NCBI RefSeq assembly: GCF_046569695.1
Contig: NZ_JBKHUI010000014.1
Span: 62,001 to 126,000, forward strand
Origin: Kluyvera sp046569695
GTDB lineage: Bacteria; Pseudomonadota; Gammaproteobacteria; Enterobacterales; Enterobacteriaceae
DNA length: 64,000 bases
Direction: 5' to 3'
Shown here: positions 51,787 to 63,148 of the stretch, one piece after another
How positions within the stretch are numbered: position 1 is the stretch's first letter
Layout of the letters: the number at the start of each line of letters is the position of its first letter
The notes under the pieces: model-generated
Databases searched by the model: none
Told to the model about the DNA's origin: nothing
What the model saw: only the letters and a program-made list of their open reading frames with translations
Made by a program: the position numbers and the translations under genes

Positions 51787-52176
51787 ATGAGCAACGTACC
51801 AGCAGAACTGAAATACAGTAAAGAACACGAATGGCTGCGCAAAGAAGCTGACGGTAGCTACACCGTTGGTATCACCGAGCACGCACAAGAATTACTGGGT
51901 GACATGGTCTTCGTTGACCTGCCGGAAGTCGGTGCGACCGTTAGCGCGGGCGACGACTGCGCCGTGGCGGAATCCGTTAAAGCGGCATCCGACATCTATG
52001 CGCCAATCAGCGGTGAGATCGTTGCCGTGAACGAAGAACTGGGCGACTCGCCGGAACTGGTGAACAGCGAACCCTACGTGGGCGGCTGGATCTTTAAGAT
52101 CAAAGCCAGCGACGAAGCGGAAGTTGCCGCCCTGCTGGATGCAACCGCATACGAAGCCCTGTTAGAAGACGAATAA
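51787..52176 (+). CDS. gcvH: Glycine cleavage H protein
   Basis: The 129-residue protein has the E. coli length. The lipoylated lysine is K65 in the AVAESVKAASDIYAP motif. It carries the aminomethyl group between GcvP, GcvT and the L protein. It lies 26 bp after gcvT with TGGAGA as ribosome binding site. An in-frame TTG one codon upstream is not needed. Confidence 0.97.
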   Translation: MSNVPAELKYSKEHEWLRKEADGSYTVGITEHAQELLGDMVFVDLPEVGATVSAGDDCAVAESVKAASDIYAPISGEIVAVNEELGDSPELVNSEPYVGGWIFKIKASDEAEVAALLDATAYEALLEDE

Positions 52177-52182
52177 GGATTT

Positions 52183-52220
52183 GCTCCCTCTCCCTCTGGG
52201 AGAGGGCCGGGGTGAGGGCG
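52183..52220. repeat. GC-rich CCCTCTCC hairpin repeat, copy 2 (gcvH-gcvP gap)
   Basis: CCCTCTCCC (52186-52194) and GGGAGAGGG (52198-52206) are perfect 9-bp arms, followed by CCGGGGTGAGGGCG. It lies inside the gcvTHP operon, between gcvH and gcvP, and may set the relative mRNA stability of gcvTH and gcvP. It has the same orientation as the copy at 56067-56106. Confidence 0.75.
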
Positions 52221-52297
52221 AGTTTGCGCCGTCACCCCAAACCTCTTCTTCGAAGAGGAAATCTTAAAATCACCGCACGTTTCAGGAACCATCGCTC

Positions 52298-55171
<2,874 letters not shown>

Positions 55172-55193
55172 TGCTCTGATTACGCTATCTTTT

Positions 55194-55220
55194 AAAGGCG
55201 CTTTGGCGCCTTTATTTTTT
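55194..55220 (+). terminator. Rho-independent terminator after gcvP
   Basis: AAAGGCGC and GCGCCTTT pair around TTTG and are followed by ATTTTTT. It ends just before ygfF. Confidence 0.88.
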
Positions 55221-55231
55221 GGGAGACGCAA

Positions 55232-55975
55232 ATGGCAATAGCATTGGTAACCGGCGCAAGCCGGGGAATTGGTCGGGCGACGGCGTTACAGCTGGCGCAG
55301 GAAGGCTATACGGTGGCGGTGAACTATCACCGCAACGAAGCCGCCGCCAGCGAGGTGGTGAACGCGATTATTGCACAGGGCGGCAAGGCCCTTGCCGTTC
55401 AGGCGGATATTGGCGATGAAGCACAGGTGGAAGCGATGTTTGCCCGCCTCGACCAGCAGGGTGAACCGCTAACGGCGTTGGTTAACAACGCGGGGGTGTT
55501 GTTTACCCAAAGCCGCGTAGAGGCGTTAACCGCTGAGCGTATCAACCGAGTGCTGACCACTAACGTTACGGGCTATTTTCTCTGCTGCCGGGAAGCGGTA
55601 AAGCGGATGGCGATACCGCACGGCGGGCAGGGTGGCGCGATTGTCAACGTCTCCTCGGCGGCGGCGCGTCTGGGCTCGCCGGGTGAATACGTGGACTATG
55701 CCGCATCGAAAGGGGCGATTGATACGTTGACCACCGGGCTGTCGCTGGAGGTGGCGGCACAGGGCATTCGGGTGAACGGCGTGAGACCTGGGTTTATCTA
55801 TACCGAGATGCATGCCGATGGTGGGGAGCCGGGGCGAGTCGACCGGGTGAAGTCGGTGTTGCCGATGCAGCGCGGCGGCCAGCCGGAAGAGGTGGCACAG
55901 GCGATTGTCTGGCTGTTGAGCGAGAAGGCGTCGTATGTGACGGGGAGTTTTATTGAGTTGGCGGGTGGGAAATAG
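55232..55975 (+). CDS. ygfF: YgfF, short-chain dehydrogenase/reductase
   Basis: The 247-residue protein has the SDR fold: TGASRGIG at residues 7-14 (NAD(P) binding), NNAG near 85-88, catalytic Ser in NVSSAAA, and Y156/K160 in the YVDYAASK motif. The HYHRN stretch after strand 2 leaves NAD versus NADP undecided. Its substrate is unknown. It stands directly after the gcvP terminator; the ATG follows GGGAGACGCA. Confidence 0.9.
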   Translation: MAIALVTGASRGIGRATALQLAQEGYTVAVNYHRNEAAASEVVNAIIAQGGKALAVQADIGDEAQVEAMFARLDQQGEPLTALVNNAGVLFTQSRVEALTAERINRVLTTNVTGYFLCCREAVKRMAIPHGGQGGAIVNVSSAAARLGSPGEYVDYAASKGAIDTLTTGLSLEVAAQGIRVNGVRPGFIYTEMHADGGEPGRVDRVKSVLPMQRGGQPEEVAQAIVWLLSEKASYVTGSFIELAGGK

Positions 55976-55986
55976 TGTGGTGCTGG

Positions 55987-56027
55987 CCCCCTCACCCTAA
56001 CCCTCTCTCCGTGGGGGAGAGGGGACC
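55987..56027. repeat. GC-rich CCCTCTCC hairpin repeat, copy 3
   Basis: The unit starts CCCCTCACCCTAACCCTCTC and folds back on GGGGGAGAGGGG. It lies between ygfF and bglA and is inverted relative to the copy at 56067-56106. Confidence 0.7.
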
Positions 56028-56066
56028 GATAGGTGCGGTTATTGGATGCTGAGCACGAACCTGTTT

Positions 56067-56106
56067 TCCCCCTCGCCCCTTTGGGGAGAGGGCCGGGGTG
56101 AGGGGA
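56067..56106. repeat. GC-rich CCCTCTCC hairpin repeat, copy 4 (inverted partner)
   Basis: The unit TTTGGGGAGAGGGCC is followed by GGGGTGAGGGG; its reverse complement matches copy 3. The inverted pair can form one long hairpin between the convergent ygfF and bglA and may work as a two-way transcription stop. Confidence 0.7.
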
Positions 56107-56113
56107 AACGAAC

Positions 56114-57547
56114 TTACAAACTCTCGCCGTTGCTGGCGATCACCGCTTTATACCACTCAAAACTCTTCTTACGTGAACGCGACATATCGCCCGTGCCGTC
56201 GTCGTGCTTGTTCACATAGATAAAGCCATAGCGCTTGCTGTACTGCCCGGTGGTGAACGACACGCAGTCGATGCAGCCCCACGGCGTATAGCCCATCAGA
56301 TCCACACCGTCATAGGTGACCGCTTTCATCATCTCTTCGACGTGTGCACGCAGATAATCAATACGGTAGTCGTCGTTGATGCTGCCGTCGGCTTCGACTT
56401 TATCGTACGCGCCAAAGCCGTTTTCCACGATGAACAGCGGCTTCTGATAGCGCTCATACAGTTCACACAGCGAGTAGCGTAGGCCAACAGGGTCAATCTG
56501 CCAGCCCCAGTCTGACGCTTTCACGTGCGGGTTCGGTACGCTGCCTTCAAAGCCGGAGATAGCATCGCCGCTGCCGCCTTCCGCCTTCACGGCGTTGGTC
56601 ATGTAGTAGCTGAAGCCGAGGTAGTCGCAGGTGCCTTCACGCAGAATCGCCTCGTCGCCCGCTTCCATCTTGATGTTGAAGCCACGGCGTTCCCACTCGT
56701 TTAGCACGTAGCTTGGGTAGTAGCCGCGCAGCTGCACGTCGGTAAAGACGTAGCGTTCACGCATCGACTCCTGGGCGAACATCACGTCTTCTGGTTTGCA
56801 GGAGAACGGATAGAGCGCCACCATCGCCAGCATGCAGCCGACCTTCATCTCAGGGTTGATGCGGCGAGCAGCTTTCACCGCCAGCGCGCTGGCCACGAAC
56901 TGGTGGTGCAGCACCTGGTACATGGTCTCTTCCGGGTTTTCATGCTCGGTGTAAACCACGCCGGAGCAGCAGTAGCCGAACAGCGGCGCGCGCCAGTTGC
57001 GCTGGTTGTTGATTTCGTTGAAGGTCATCCAGTATTTGACCTTATTCTTGTAGCGCTCAAAGACCACTTCCGAGAAGCGAACAAAGAAATCAACGACTTT
57101 GCGGTTGGTCCAGCCGCCGTACTCCTGCACCAGGTGCAGAGGCATTTCGAAGTGGGAGAGGGTAATCACCGGCTCGATGTTGTACTTCAGCAGTTCATCG
57201 AACATGTCATCGTAGAATTTCAGCCCTTCTTCATTTGGCTGAGTTTCATCACCTTTCGGGAAAATGCGGGTCCAGGCGATAGAAGTACGGAAGCATTTGA
57301 AGCCCATCTCGGCGAATAGCTTGATATCTTCTTTGTAGTGGCCGTGGAAGTCGATGGCTTCGTGGTTCGGGTAGTATTTGCCCGGCTCGACCTGCTGGGT
57401 AATTTCGCGCGGTACGCCGTGGGCACCACCGGTTAGCACGTCACAGATGCTGGGGCCTTTGCCGCCTTTATTCCAGCCGCCTTCAACCTGGTGGGCAGCA
57501 ACCGCACCACCCCATAAAAAGTCTTTCGGTAAGGTCAGTTTTTTCAT
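56114..57547 (-). CDS. bglA: 6-phospho-beta-glucosidase BglA (GH1)
   Basis: The 477-residue protein is a GH1 enzyme with the acid/base glutamate E178 in TFNEIN and the nucleophile E375 in FIVENGFG. A phosphate-binding segment lies near the C-terminal SRSRKKSFEWYK. It hydrolyses phosphorylated beta-glucosides such as salicin 6-phosphate after PTS uptake. It lies 120 bp after a RpiR-family regulator gene on the same strand. E. coli lacks this regulator. Confidence 0.94.
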   Translation of the reverse strand: MKKLTLPKDFLWGGAVAAHQVEGGWNKGGKGPSICDVLTGGAHGVPREITQQVEPGKYYPNHEAIDFHGHYKEDIKLFAEMGFKCFRTSIAWTRIFPKGDETQPNEEGLKFYDDMFDELLKYNIEPVITLSHFEMPLHLVQEYGGWTNRKVVDFFVRFSEVVFERYKNKVKYWMTFNEINNQRNWRAPLFGYCCSGVVYTEHENPEETMYQVLHHQFVASALAVKAARRINPEMKVGCMLAMVALYPFSCKPEDVMFAQESMRERYVFTDVQLRGYYPSYVLNEWERRGFNIKMEAGDEAILREGTCDYLGFSYYMTNAVKAEGGSGDAISGFEGSVPNPHVKASDWGWQIDPVGLRYSLCELYERYQKPLFIVENGFGAYDKVEADGSINDDYRIDYLRAHVEEMMKAVTYDGVDLMGYTPWGCIDCVSFTTGQYSKRYGFIYVNKHDDGTGDMSRSRKKSFEWYKAVIASNGESL

Positions 57548-57667
57548 CGTTGCTATGCTCAGTTATTGGGCTTAATAAACCTGAGTCTAACAAAGAGGCA
57601 ATAAATGTCACGATATAACAAATCCTACTCCAGGTAATATGTTACATCGAAAAAACACCCTGTATTT

Positions 57668-58402
57668 TTATGCTAACTTCTTCGCCAGTTTACGGCCTAA
57701 TGATTCCAGAATATAGATAACCGGGATCTGCGTCGTAATATCATATACGCCGCCAATTCGGGTTTGTGGCACGTGCCAGGAGAGATTGAAATCGGCAAGC
57801 TTTGCCAGTCGTGAGTGTTCATGGCTGGTAATGGACATCACTTTGCAGCGGTGCAGGCTGAACTGCCCGGCAAAACGCAGGATTTCTTCGGTTTCACCTG
57901 ATACTGAAAGTACAATCGCCAGTGCGTTTTTGGCCATGTCATTGGTGACCGGGAAATAAGGATCATCAATATGGTTACTGAATTTACCAATATTAGAGAA
58001 AAAACGTGCGCCATATTTAGCCAACGAACCAGAGGTTCCTGCGCCGACAAAAATAATACGTTCGGAAGAGAGGATAATATCAACCGCGTCATCCAGCAGT
58101 TTATCAAACTCGTCATTATTAACGCTTTTGAAAAAGCTGATAATTTCGCTGGCGCCAAAATTGGCCTGCTGCGGTTCATTCTGTTCTAAATATAATTTGA
58201 AGCGTACGCGGAACTCCGAGTAACCTTCGCAGTTGAGCTTTTTACAAAAGCGCATCACCGTGGTGGTGGAGACGCCAGCTGCGTCGGCCAGTTCACGGAT
58301 GGTCATGTACATCACCGTGTCGCGATTTTTAATGACGTAGTGATAGACCATCATCTCAAGATTATTGAGGCTGGCAACGGCGGCGTGGGAAAACATGCTC
58401 AC
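57668..58402 (-). CDS. RpiR-family regulator before bglA
   Basis: The 244-residue protein has the N-terminal RpiR helix-turn-helix (TIRELADAAGVSTTTVMRFC) and a C-terminal SIS sugar-phosphate domain (IIFVGAGTSGSLA, IVLSVSGETEEI). It probably senses a phosphosugar and controls bglA downstream. The start is open between GTG 58402 and ATG 58396; both precede FSHAAVASL. It is divergent from yqfB. E. coli has no such gene here, so it is an addition in this lineage. Confidence 0.85.
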   Translation of the reverse strand: MSMFSHAAVASLNNLEMMVYHYVIKNRDTVMYMTIRELADAAGVSTTTVMRFCKKLNCEGYSEFRVRFKLYLEQNEPQQANFGASEIISFFKSVNNDEFDKLLDDAVDIILSSERIIFVGAGTSGSLAKYGARFFSNIGKFSNHIDDPYFPVTNDMAKNALAIVLSVSGETEEILRFAGQFSLHRCKVMSITSHEHSRLAKLADFNLSWHVPQTRIGGVYDITTQIPVIYILESLGRKLAKKLA

Positions 58403-58447
58403 GGTGATGGATACTCGTAAAAATAATGACCTGATGGGAATGATAAC

Positions 58448-58762
58448 ATGCAGCCAAACGACATTACCTTTTTTCAGCGCTTTCAGGACGACATTCTCGC
58501 CGGGCGCAAAACTATCACCCTGCGCGATGCTGCAGAGTCACACTTTAAGGTTGGGGACGTGCTGCGCGTTGGTCGCTATGAAGACGATGGTTACTTCTGC
58601 ACCATTCACGTGGTGGCAACCTCTACCGTTACGATGGATACGCTGAGCGAACGCCATGCAGAGCAGGAAAACATGAGCCTGCCGGAATTGAAGAAGGTGA
58701 TTGCGGATATCTATCCGGGTGAGAACCTGTTTTATGTTATTGAATTTAAACGTGTTGATTAA
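58448..58762 (+). CDS. yqfB: YqfB, N4-acetylcytidine amidohydrolase (ASCH domain)
   Basis: The 104-residue protein has the ASCH fold, seen in DDILAGRKTITLRDAAESHFKVGDVLRVGRYED. The E. coli enzyme hydrolyses N4-acetylcytidine. It lies between the RpiR gene (divergent) and yqfA. Confidence 0.92.
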   Translation: MQPNDITFFQRFQDDILAGRKTITLRDAAESHFKVGDVLRVGRYEDDGYFCTIHVVATSTVTMDTLSERHAEQENMSLPELKKVIADIYPGENLFYVIEFKRVD

Positions 58763-58920
58763 AATTGCGTACACGTGTTAGCTGAATGGGTTTTTTAACT
58801 TATTGATTATTTTGAATTTACAAAAATTAATCTTTTTATTTTAGCTTACATGTGTTCACTGGAACTATTCTCAGTTACGCTAGGGTGTTTGCTTAATTTG
58901 TCGTTCGCCCGGAGCGCGTA

Positions 58921-59583
58921 ATGGATAAAAAACCACTCATTAAACAGGGATATTCTCTGGCAGAGGAAATTGCCAATAGCATCAGCCACGGCGTTGGCTT
59001 TGTCCTGGGGATTGTCGGGCTGGTTTTGCTGCTGGTTCAGGCGGTTGACGCTAACGCTAATGCCACGGCGATCACCAGCTACAGCCTGTACGGCGGCAGC
59101 ATGATCCTGCTGTTTCTGGCCTCCACGTTGTATCACGCCATTCCGTCACAGCGGGCCAAGGTGTGGCTGAAAAAATTCGACCACTGCGCCATCTATCTGC
59201 TGATTGCCGGTACCTATACGCCGTTCCTGCTGGTGGGGTTGGACTCGCCGTTGGCGAAAGGGCTGATGATTGTTATCTGGAGCCTGGCGCTGCTGGGGAT
59301 CCTGTTTAAGCTGACCATTGCGCACCGCTTTAAAATTCTCTCGCTGGTGACCTATCTTACGATGGGCTGGCTGTCGCTGATTGTGGTCTATCAACTGGCG
59401 GTGAAGCTGGCGATTGGCGGCGTGACGCTGCTGGCGGTCGGTGGGGTGGTTTATTCGCTGGGGGTGATTTTCTACGTCTGCAAGCGCATTCCCTACAATC
59501 ACGCTATCTGGCATGCGTTTGTGCTGGGCGGTAGCGCCTGTCATTTTCTGGCGATTTATCTGTACGTGGGGCAACACGCGTAG
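58921..59583 (+). CDS. yqfA: YqfA (TrhA), hemolysin III/PAQR-type membrane protein
   Basis: The 220-residue protein has seven hydrophobic segments and the hemolysin III family motifs SLAEEIANSISHGVGFVLG, YHAIPSQRAK, FDHCAIYLLIAGTYTPF, and HAIWHAFVLGGSACHF. It is an inner-membrane protein affecting lipid homeostasis in E. coli. ATG 58921 follows GGAGCGCGTA. REP repeats follow it. Confidence 0.93.
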   Translation: MDKKPLIKQGYSLAEEIANSISHGVGFVLGIVGLVLLLVQAVDANANATAITSYSLYGGSMILLFLASTLYHAIPSQRAKVWLKKFDHCAIYLLIAGTYTPFLLVGLDSPLAKGLMIVIWSLALLGILFKLTIAHRFKILSLVTYLTMGWLSLIVVYQLAVKLAIGGVTLLAVGGVVYSLGVIFYVCKRIPYNHAIWHAFVLGGSACHFLAIYLYVGQHA

Positions 59584-59594
59584 GATTGGTGCAA

Positions 59595-59712
59595 CCCCGG
59601 GGTCGGCGTAAACGCCTCGCCCGGGCTGCGTTTTGTAGGCCGGATAAGGCAACGCCGCCATCCGGCAGCCTGCGCCGAACTGCCTGATGGCGCTACGCTT
59701 ATCAGGCCTACA
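59595..59712. repeat. REP cluster between yqfA and ygfZ
   Basis: Three units are joined: a partial copy of the unit seen at 22433 (CCCCGGGGTCGGCGTAAACG), a REP ending CCGCCATCCGGCA, and an inverted REP starting TGCCTGATGGCGCTACGCTT. It lies between the convergent yqfA and ygfZ and is of the BIME type. Confidence 0.82.
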
Positions 59713-59714
59713 AA

Positions 59715-60698
59715 TTACTCTTCGTCTAACGAATACGGCAGCGGCTTGATGCTCAACGTGTTGGCATCGTCGCGCACGCGGAACACGCTGTCTGCTTCCA
59801 TATCGTTGTTCATTACGACCTGCACCAGTACCTGGCCATCTTCCAACTGTACGGCGGCCAGCACGGTGCCGGTACGTCGCCAGTTGTCACCCATCTTGAG
59901 CTCAAGATCTTCACCGGCTTCCGGTACGCGAGCGGCTTTGCCTGCCAGCGTCCACAGCGCGCGTTTGTTGGCCCCGCGGAACTTGGCTCGAGCGACCATT
60001 TCCTGCCCGGTATAGCAGCCTTTTTTGAAGCTGATGCCGCCCAGTGCCTGCAGGTTAGTTGCCTGCGGAATAAACTGCGCGCTGTTCACTTCATCAATCA
60101 CCGGCAGGCCGGCTTCGATATCCAGCGCCAGCCACTGCTGGCTGTTGTTCAGTTGGGCTTCGCCGCGCAGCGCTTCGGTGATGCGTTCAGCGGTTGTTGC
60201 ATCGGTCACCAGCAGGAAGCGTTCTTCCGGATGGGCAAACCACAGCACGGAGGTCTCACCTTCTTGCAGGCACGGTTTCTCAGCGTTGGGTAGTTCCGCG
60301 AACAGGTTAGCCAGCGCAGCGCGAGCCTGGAAACCGGCAACGCCCAGCAGCACGGCGTCATCGTTTGGTGCAATCACCACTTTTGAGAAAACGGCGTATT
60401 TTTTCAGCTGGGTCAATTGCGCTTCGCGTACGCTGCGGCGCTCAATAAACGCAAAACCGTCCTGGCGATGGAACAGGCGCAGGTTGCTCCACATTTTGCC
60501 TTTCGCATCACAGTGGGCGACCAGCAGATGCTGATGTTCAGTCAATTGCGCCACGTCTGCCGTTACCTGACCCTGCAGGTATTTTTCACTGTCGGCACCG
60601 GTCACGGTCGCCAGCGCCCAATCATCGAGCGTCATCAGCGTCAGCGGTAAGCGGGCAGAGACGCCGGGCTGACGTGGAGGAAACGGAGTAAAAGCCAT
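59715..60698 (-). CDS. ygfZ: YgfZ, folate-dependent Fe-S maturation protein
   Basis: The 327-residue protein has the family motif K-G-C-Y-T-G-Q-E with the key cysteine C228 (KGCYTGQEMVARAKFRG). The fold is that of aminomethyltransferases such as GcvT. It helps assemble or repair Fe-S clusters, for example in MiaB. An open frame to 60737 is rejected, because MAFTPFPPRQP is the conserved start. It is divergent from sdhE over 247 bp. Confidence 0.95.
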   Translation of the reverse strand: MAFTPFPPRQPGVSARLPLTLMTLDDWALATVTGADSEKYLQGQVTADVAQLTEHQHLLVAHCDAKGKMWSNLRLFHRQDGFAFIERRSVREAQLTQLKKYAVFSKVVIAPNDDAVLLGVAGFQARAALANLFAELPNAEKPCLQEGETSVLWFAHPEERFLLVTDATTAERITEALRGEAQLNNSQQWLALDIEAGLPVIDEVNSAQFIPQATNLQALGGISFKKGCYTGQEMVARAKFRGANKRALWTLAGKAARVPEAGEDLELKMGDNWRRTGTVLAAVQLEDGQVLVQVVMNNDMEADSVFRVRDDANTLSIKPLPYSLDEE

Positions 60699-60945
60699 AT
60701 TGATGTCCTGGATAGAGTTGCGAACGCACTTATTCACTCATGGTAAAAGAGATGCCTGCCATTGCAAGCGCTTTTGCAGGGCGTTTTGTGCCCTCTGCGC
60801 GTTCTGCGAAGCGGCTCGAAAGAAAAATAATCCCTTTCATTTTTCAGGGCTTTTTTCGGAATATGACGCGTGAAACGTGATATTCCAGTAAGGTAACGGC
60901 AAAAAACACGTTAAACTAGTTACAACGTAATGCTGGAAGGAAATT

Positions 60946-61212
60946 ATGGACATCAATAATAAAGCCCGTATCCACTGGGCATGCCGCCGCGGTATGCGCG
61001 AACTCGATATCTCCATCATGCCGTTCTTTGAGCACGAGTACGACACGCTCAGCGATGAAGACAAAGCGGTCTTCATTCGTCTTCTTGAATGTGACGATCC
61101 TGACCTCTTCAACTGGCTGATGAACCACGGCAAGCCTGACGACGCTAACCTTGAGCGCATGGTCCAACTCATTCAAACACGGAATCGGGAACGTGGTCCT
61201 GTGGCAATCTGA
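60946..61212 (+). CDS. sdhE: SdhE (YgfY), flavinylation factor
   Basis: The 88-residue protein has the RGxxE motif (R15-G16-M-R-E19) essential for adding FAD to SdhA and FrdA, and further WLMNHG and DDPDLFNW. It is cytoplasmic. It overlaps cptA by 20 bp. It was once called CptB and read as an antitoxin, but the flavinylation role is well supported. Confidence 0.95.
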   Translation: MDINNKARIHWACRRGMRELDISIMPFFEHEYDTLSDEDKAVFIRLLECDDPDLFNWLMNHGKPDDANLERMVQLIQTRNRERGPVAI

Positions 61213-61609
61213 TTTACGCGTCTCCTGGCGCTCACAGTGGCTCTCTTTACTGCTCCACGGCCTGGTGGCGGCTTTCGTGCTGCTAATGCCGTGGCCGTTG
61301 AGCTACACGCCGCTCTGGCTACTTTTGCTGTCGTTGGTGGTGTTTGATTGCGTACGTAGTCAACGACGCATTCACTCACATCAGGGGGAAATTAAGCTGT
61401 TGATGGATGCAAGGCTGCGCTGGCGCAACCAGGAATATGAACTGCTTGGTACGCCGTGGATGCTGAATTCGGGGATGATGCTACGGATTCGTCGCCTGAA
61501 CGGCGGCCGTCGTCAGCACCTGTGGCTGGCGGCTGACAGCATGAATCCTGAAGAGTGGCGCGACCTGCGGAGAATACTTCTGCAGCAGCCCGCGCCCACG
61601 AAACACTAA
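61193..61609 (+). CDS. cptA: CptA (YgfX), membrane protein of the sdhE operon
   Basis: The 138-residue protein has two N-terminal hydrophobic segments and a cytoplasmic C-terminal half with QHLWLAADSM and EWRDLRRILLQQ. The start is GTG 61193, giving VVLWQSDLRVSW as in E. coli; it overlaps sdhE by 20 bp. In E. coli, overproduction affects MreB/FtsZ, but its normal role is unclear. It runs tail-to-tail into fldB with a 4-bp overlap. Confidence 0.9.
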   Translation: MVLWQSDLRVSWRSQWLSLLLHGLVAAFVLLMPWPLSYTPLWLLLLSLVVFDCVRSQRRIHSHQGEIKLLMDARLRWRNQEYELLGTPWMLNSGMMLRIRRLNGGRRQHLWLAADSMNPEEWRDLRRILLQQPAPTKH

Positions 61610-62127
61610 GAGAACTGCTCAGCCATCTCGCCGAGAATCTGTTCGCACCAGCTCTGAATGCGTTCATCGCTAAGATCGTACTGGTTAGTTTCATCCAGCG
61701 CGAGACCGACGAAAAGCTGCCCGTCAGCAATTACCGGTTTCGGGCTGGTGAATTCGTAGCCTTCAGTTGGCCAGTAGCCGACAAATTTCACCCCTTTGGT
61801 CGCCAGCTTATCGTGCAGCATACCCAGCGCATCGAGGAACCATTCGCCGTAGCCGAGCTGGTCGCCCATGCCGTACAACGCGATGATTTTACCTTCCAGA
61901 TTTAGCGTATCGAGCTGTTCCCAGACCGCTTCCCAATCTTCCTGAATTTCACCGAAATCCCAGGTTGGAATGCCAAGAATGAGCACATCATATTGCGCCA
62001 TCAGGGCGGGGGAATCATCTTTCAGGTTATGTAATGTGACCAGTTCCGGACCGATAATGTCGCGAATTTTTTCCGCTGCCATCTCGGTGTAGCAGGTGCT
62101 GGAACCGTAAAAAAGGCCGATATTCAT
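61606..62127 (-). CDS. fldB: Flavodoxin 2 (FldB)
   Basis: The 173-residue protein has the FMN phosphate loop YGSSTCYTEMAAE at the N-terminus and the FMN-ring loops IPTWDFGEIQEDW and GMGDQLGYGEWFLDAL. It is an FMN-containing electron carrier, induced by superoxide in E. coli. The frame is open to 62196, but ATG 62127 is the conserved start. It is divergent from xerD. Confidence 0.95.
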   Translation of the reverse strand: MNIGLFYGSSTCYTEMAAEKIRDIIGPELVTLHNLKDDSPALMAQYDVLILGIPTWDFGEIQEDWEAVWEQLDTLNLEGKIIALYGMGDQLGYGEWFLDALGMLHDKLATKGVKFVGYWPTEGYEFTSPKPVIADGQLFVGLALDETNQYDLSDERIQSWCEQILGEMAEQFS

Positions 62128-62229
62128 GACGTACTGCTCTCGATTCTTGCGATGATGATGCGCCCAGTGTACCAGAAAGGGGGCTAATTCAGGCATAATG
62201 GCGCTGATTTAACACGCAGAGGGGCCGAG

Positions 62230-63126
62230 GTGGATAAGGATCTTGCACGAATCGAACAGTTTCTCGATGCGCTGTGGCTGGAGCGCAATCTGGCTGAAAA
62301 TACCCTTAGCGCCTACCGCCGTGACTTGACCATGGTGGTAGAGTGGCTGGCGCACCGCGAGCTCTCGCTGGAAACGGCGCAAAGCGACGACCTGCAAAAT
62401 TTGCTCGCCGAACGTCAGCAGGGGGGCTATAAAGCAACCAGCACCGCACGACTGCTGAGCGCCATGCGACGCTTCTTCCAGCATCTGTATCGTGAAAAAT
62501 TCCGCCCGGACGATCCCAGCGCTCAGCTGGCATCGCCTAAACTCCCCCAGCGGTTACCGAAAGATCTCAGCGAAGCGCAGGTAGAGCGTTTGCTGCAAGC
62601 ACCGCTGGTCGATCAGCCGCTGGAGCTTCGTGATAAGGCTATGCTTGAAGTGCTGTATGCTACCGGGCTGCGCGTTTCCGAACTGGTGGGGCTGACGATG
62701 AGTGATATCAGCCTGCGTCAGGGCGTGGTTCGGGTAATCGGTAAAGGTAATAAAGAGCGGCTGGTGCCGCTCGGCGAAGAGGCCGTTTATTGGGTTGAGA
62801 ACTGGCTGGAGCACGGCCGCCCCTGGATGCTTAACGGCGTGGCGATTGATGTCCTGTTCCCCAGTCAGCGCGCCCAGCAGATGACTCGCCAGACCTTCTG
62901 GCACCGCATTAAGCACTATGCCCAACTGGCGGGCATCGACAGCGAGAAGCTGTCACCGCACGTGTTACGCCACGCTTTTGCAACGCATTTGCTGAACCAC
63001 GGCGCGGATCTGCGTGTCGTACAAATGCTGTTGGGGCATAGCGATTTGTCGACCACCCAAATTTATACGCACGTCGCGACAGAGCGGCTGCGACAACTTC
63101 ATCAACAGCACCATCCACGAGCATGA
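62230..63126 (+). CDS. xerD: Tyrosine recombinase XerD
   Basis: The 298-residue protein has the phage-integrase fold with the catalytic residues in LYATGLRVSELVGL (Arg), KGNKERLVP (Lys), SPHVLRHAFATHLLNHG (His/Arg), LGHSDLSTTQIYTHV, with nucleophile Y279. It works with XerC at dif to resolve chromosome dimers. The start is GTG 62230. It starts the xerD-dsbC-recJ operon. Confidence 0.96.
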   Translation: MDKDLARIEQFLDALWLERNLAENTLSAYRRDLTMVVEWLAHRELSLETAQSDDLQNLLAERQQGGYKATSTARLLSAMRRFFQHLYREKFRPDDPSAQLASPKLPQRLPKDLSEAQVERLLQAPLVDQPLELRDKAMLEVLYATGLRVSELVGLTMSDISLRQGVVRVIGKGNKERLVPLGEEAVYWVENWLEHGRPWMLNGVAIDVLFPSQRAQQMTRQTFWHRIKHYAQLAGIDSEKLSPHVLRHAFATHLLNHGADLRVVQMLLGHSDLSTTQIYTHVATERLRQLHQQHHPRA

Positions 63127-63148
63127 TGCTGATTTAAAAGGACAGTTT

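Noticed and set aside
60946..61609. sdhE-cptA as a toxin-antitoxin pair
   Set aside because: SdhE has the RGxxE flavinylation motif and an established role in flavinylation of SdhA and FrdA. The overlapping gene layout alone does not show a toxin-antitoxin system.
62230..63126. Integrase marking a mobile island
   Set aside because: It is the housekeeping XerD recombinase in its normal xerD-dsbC-recJ context.
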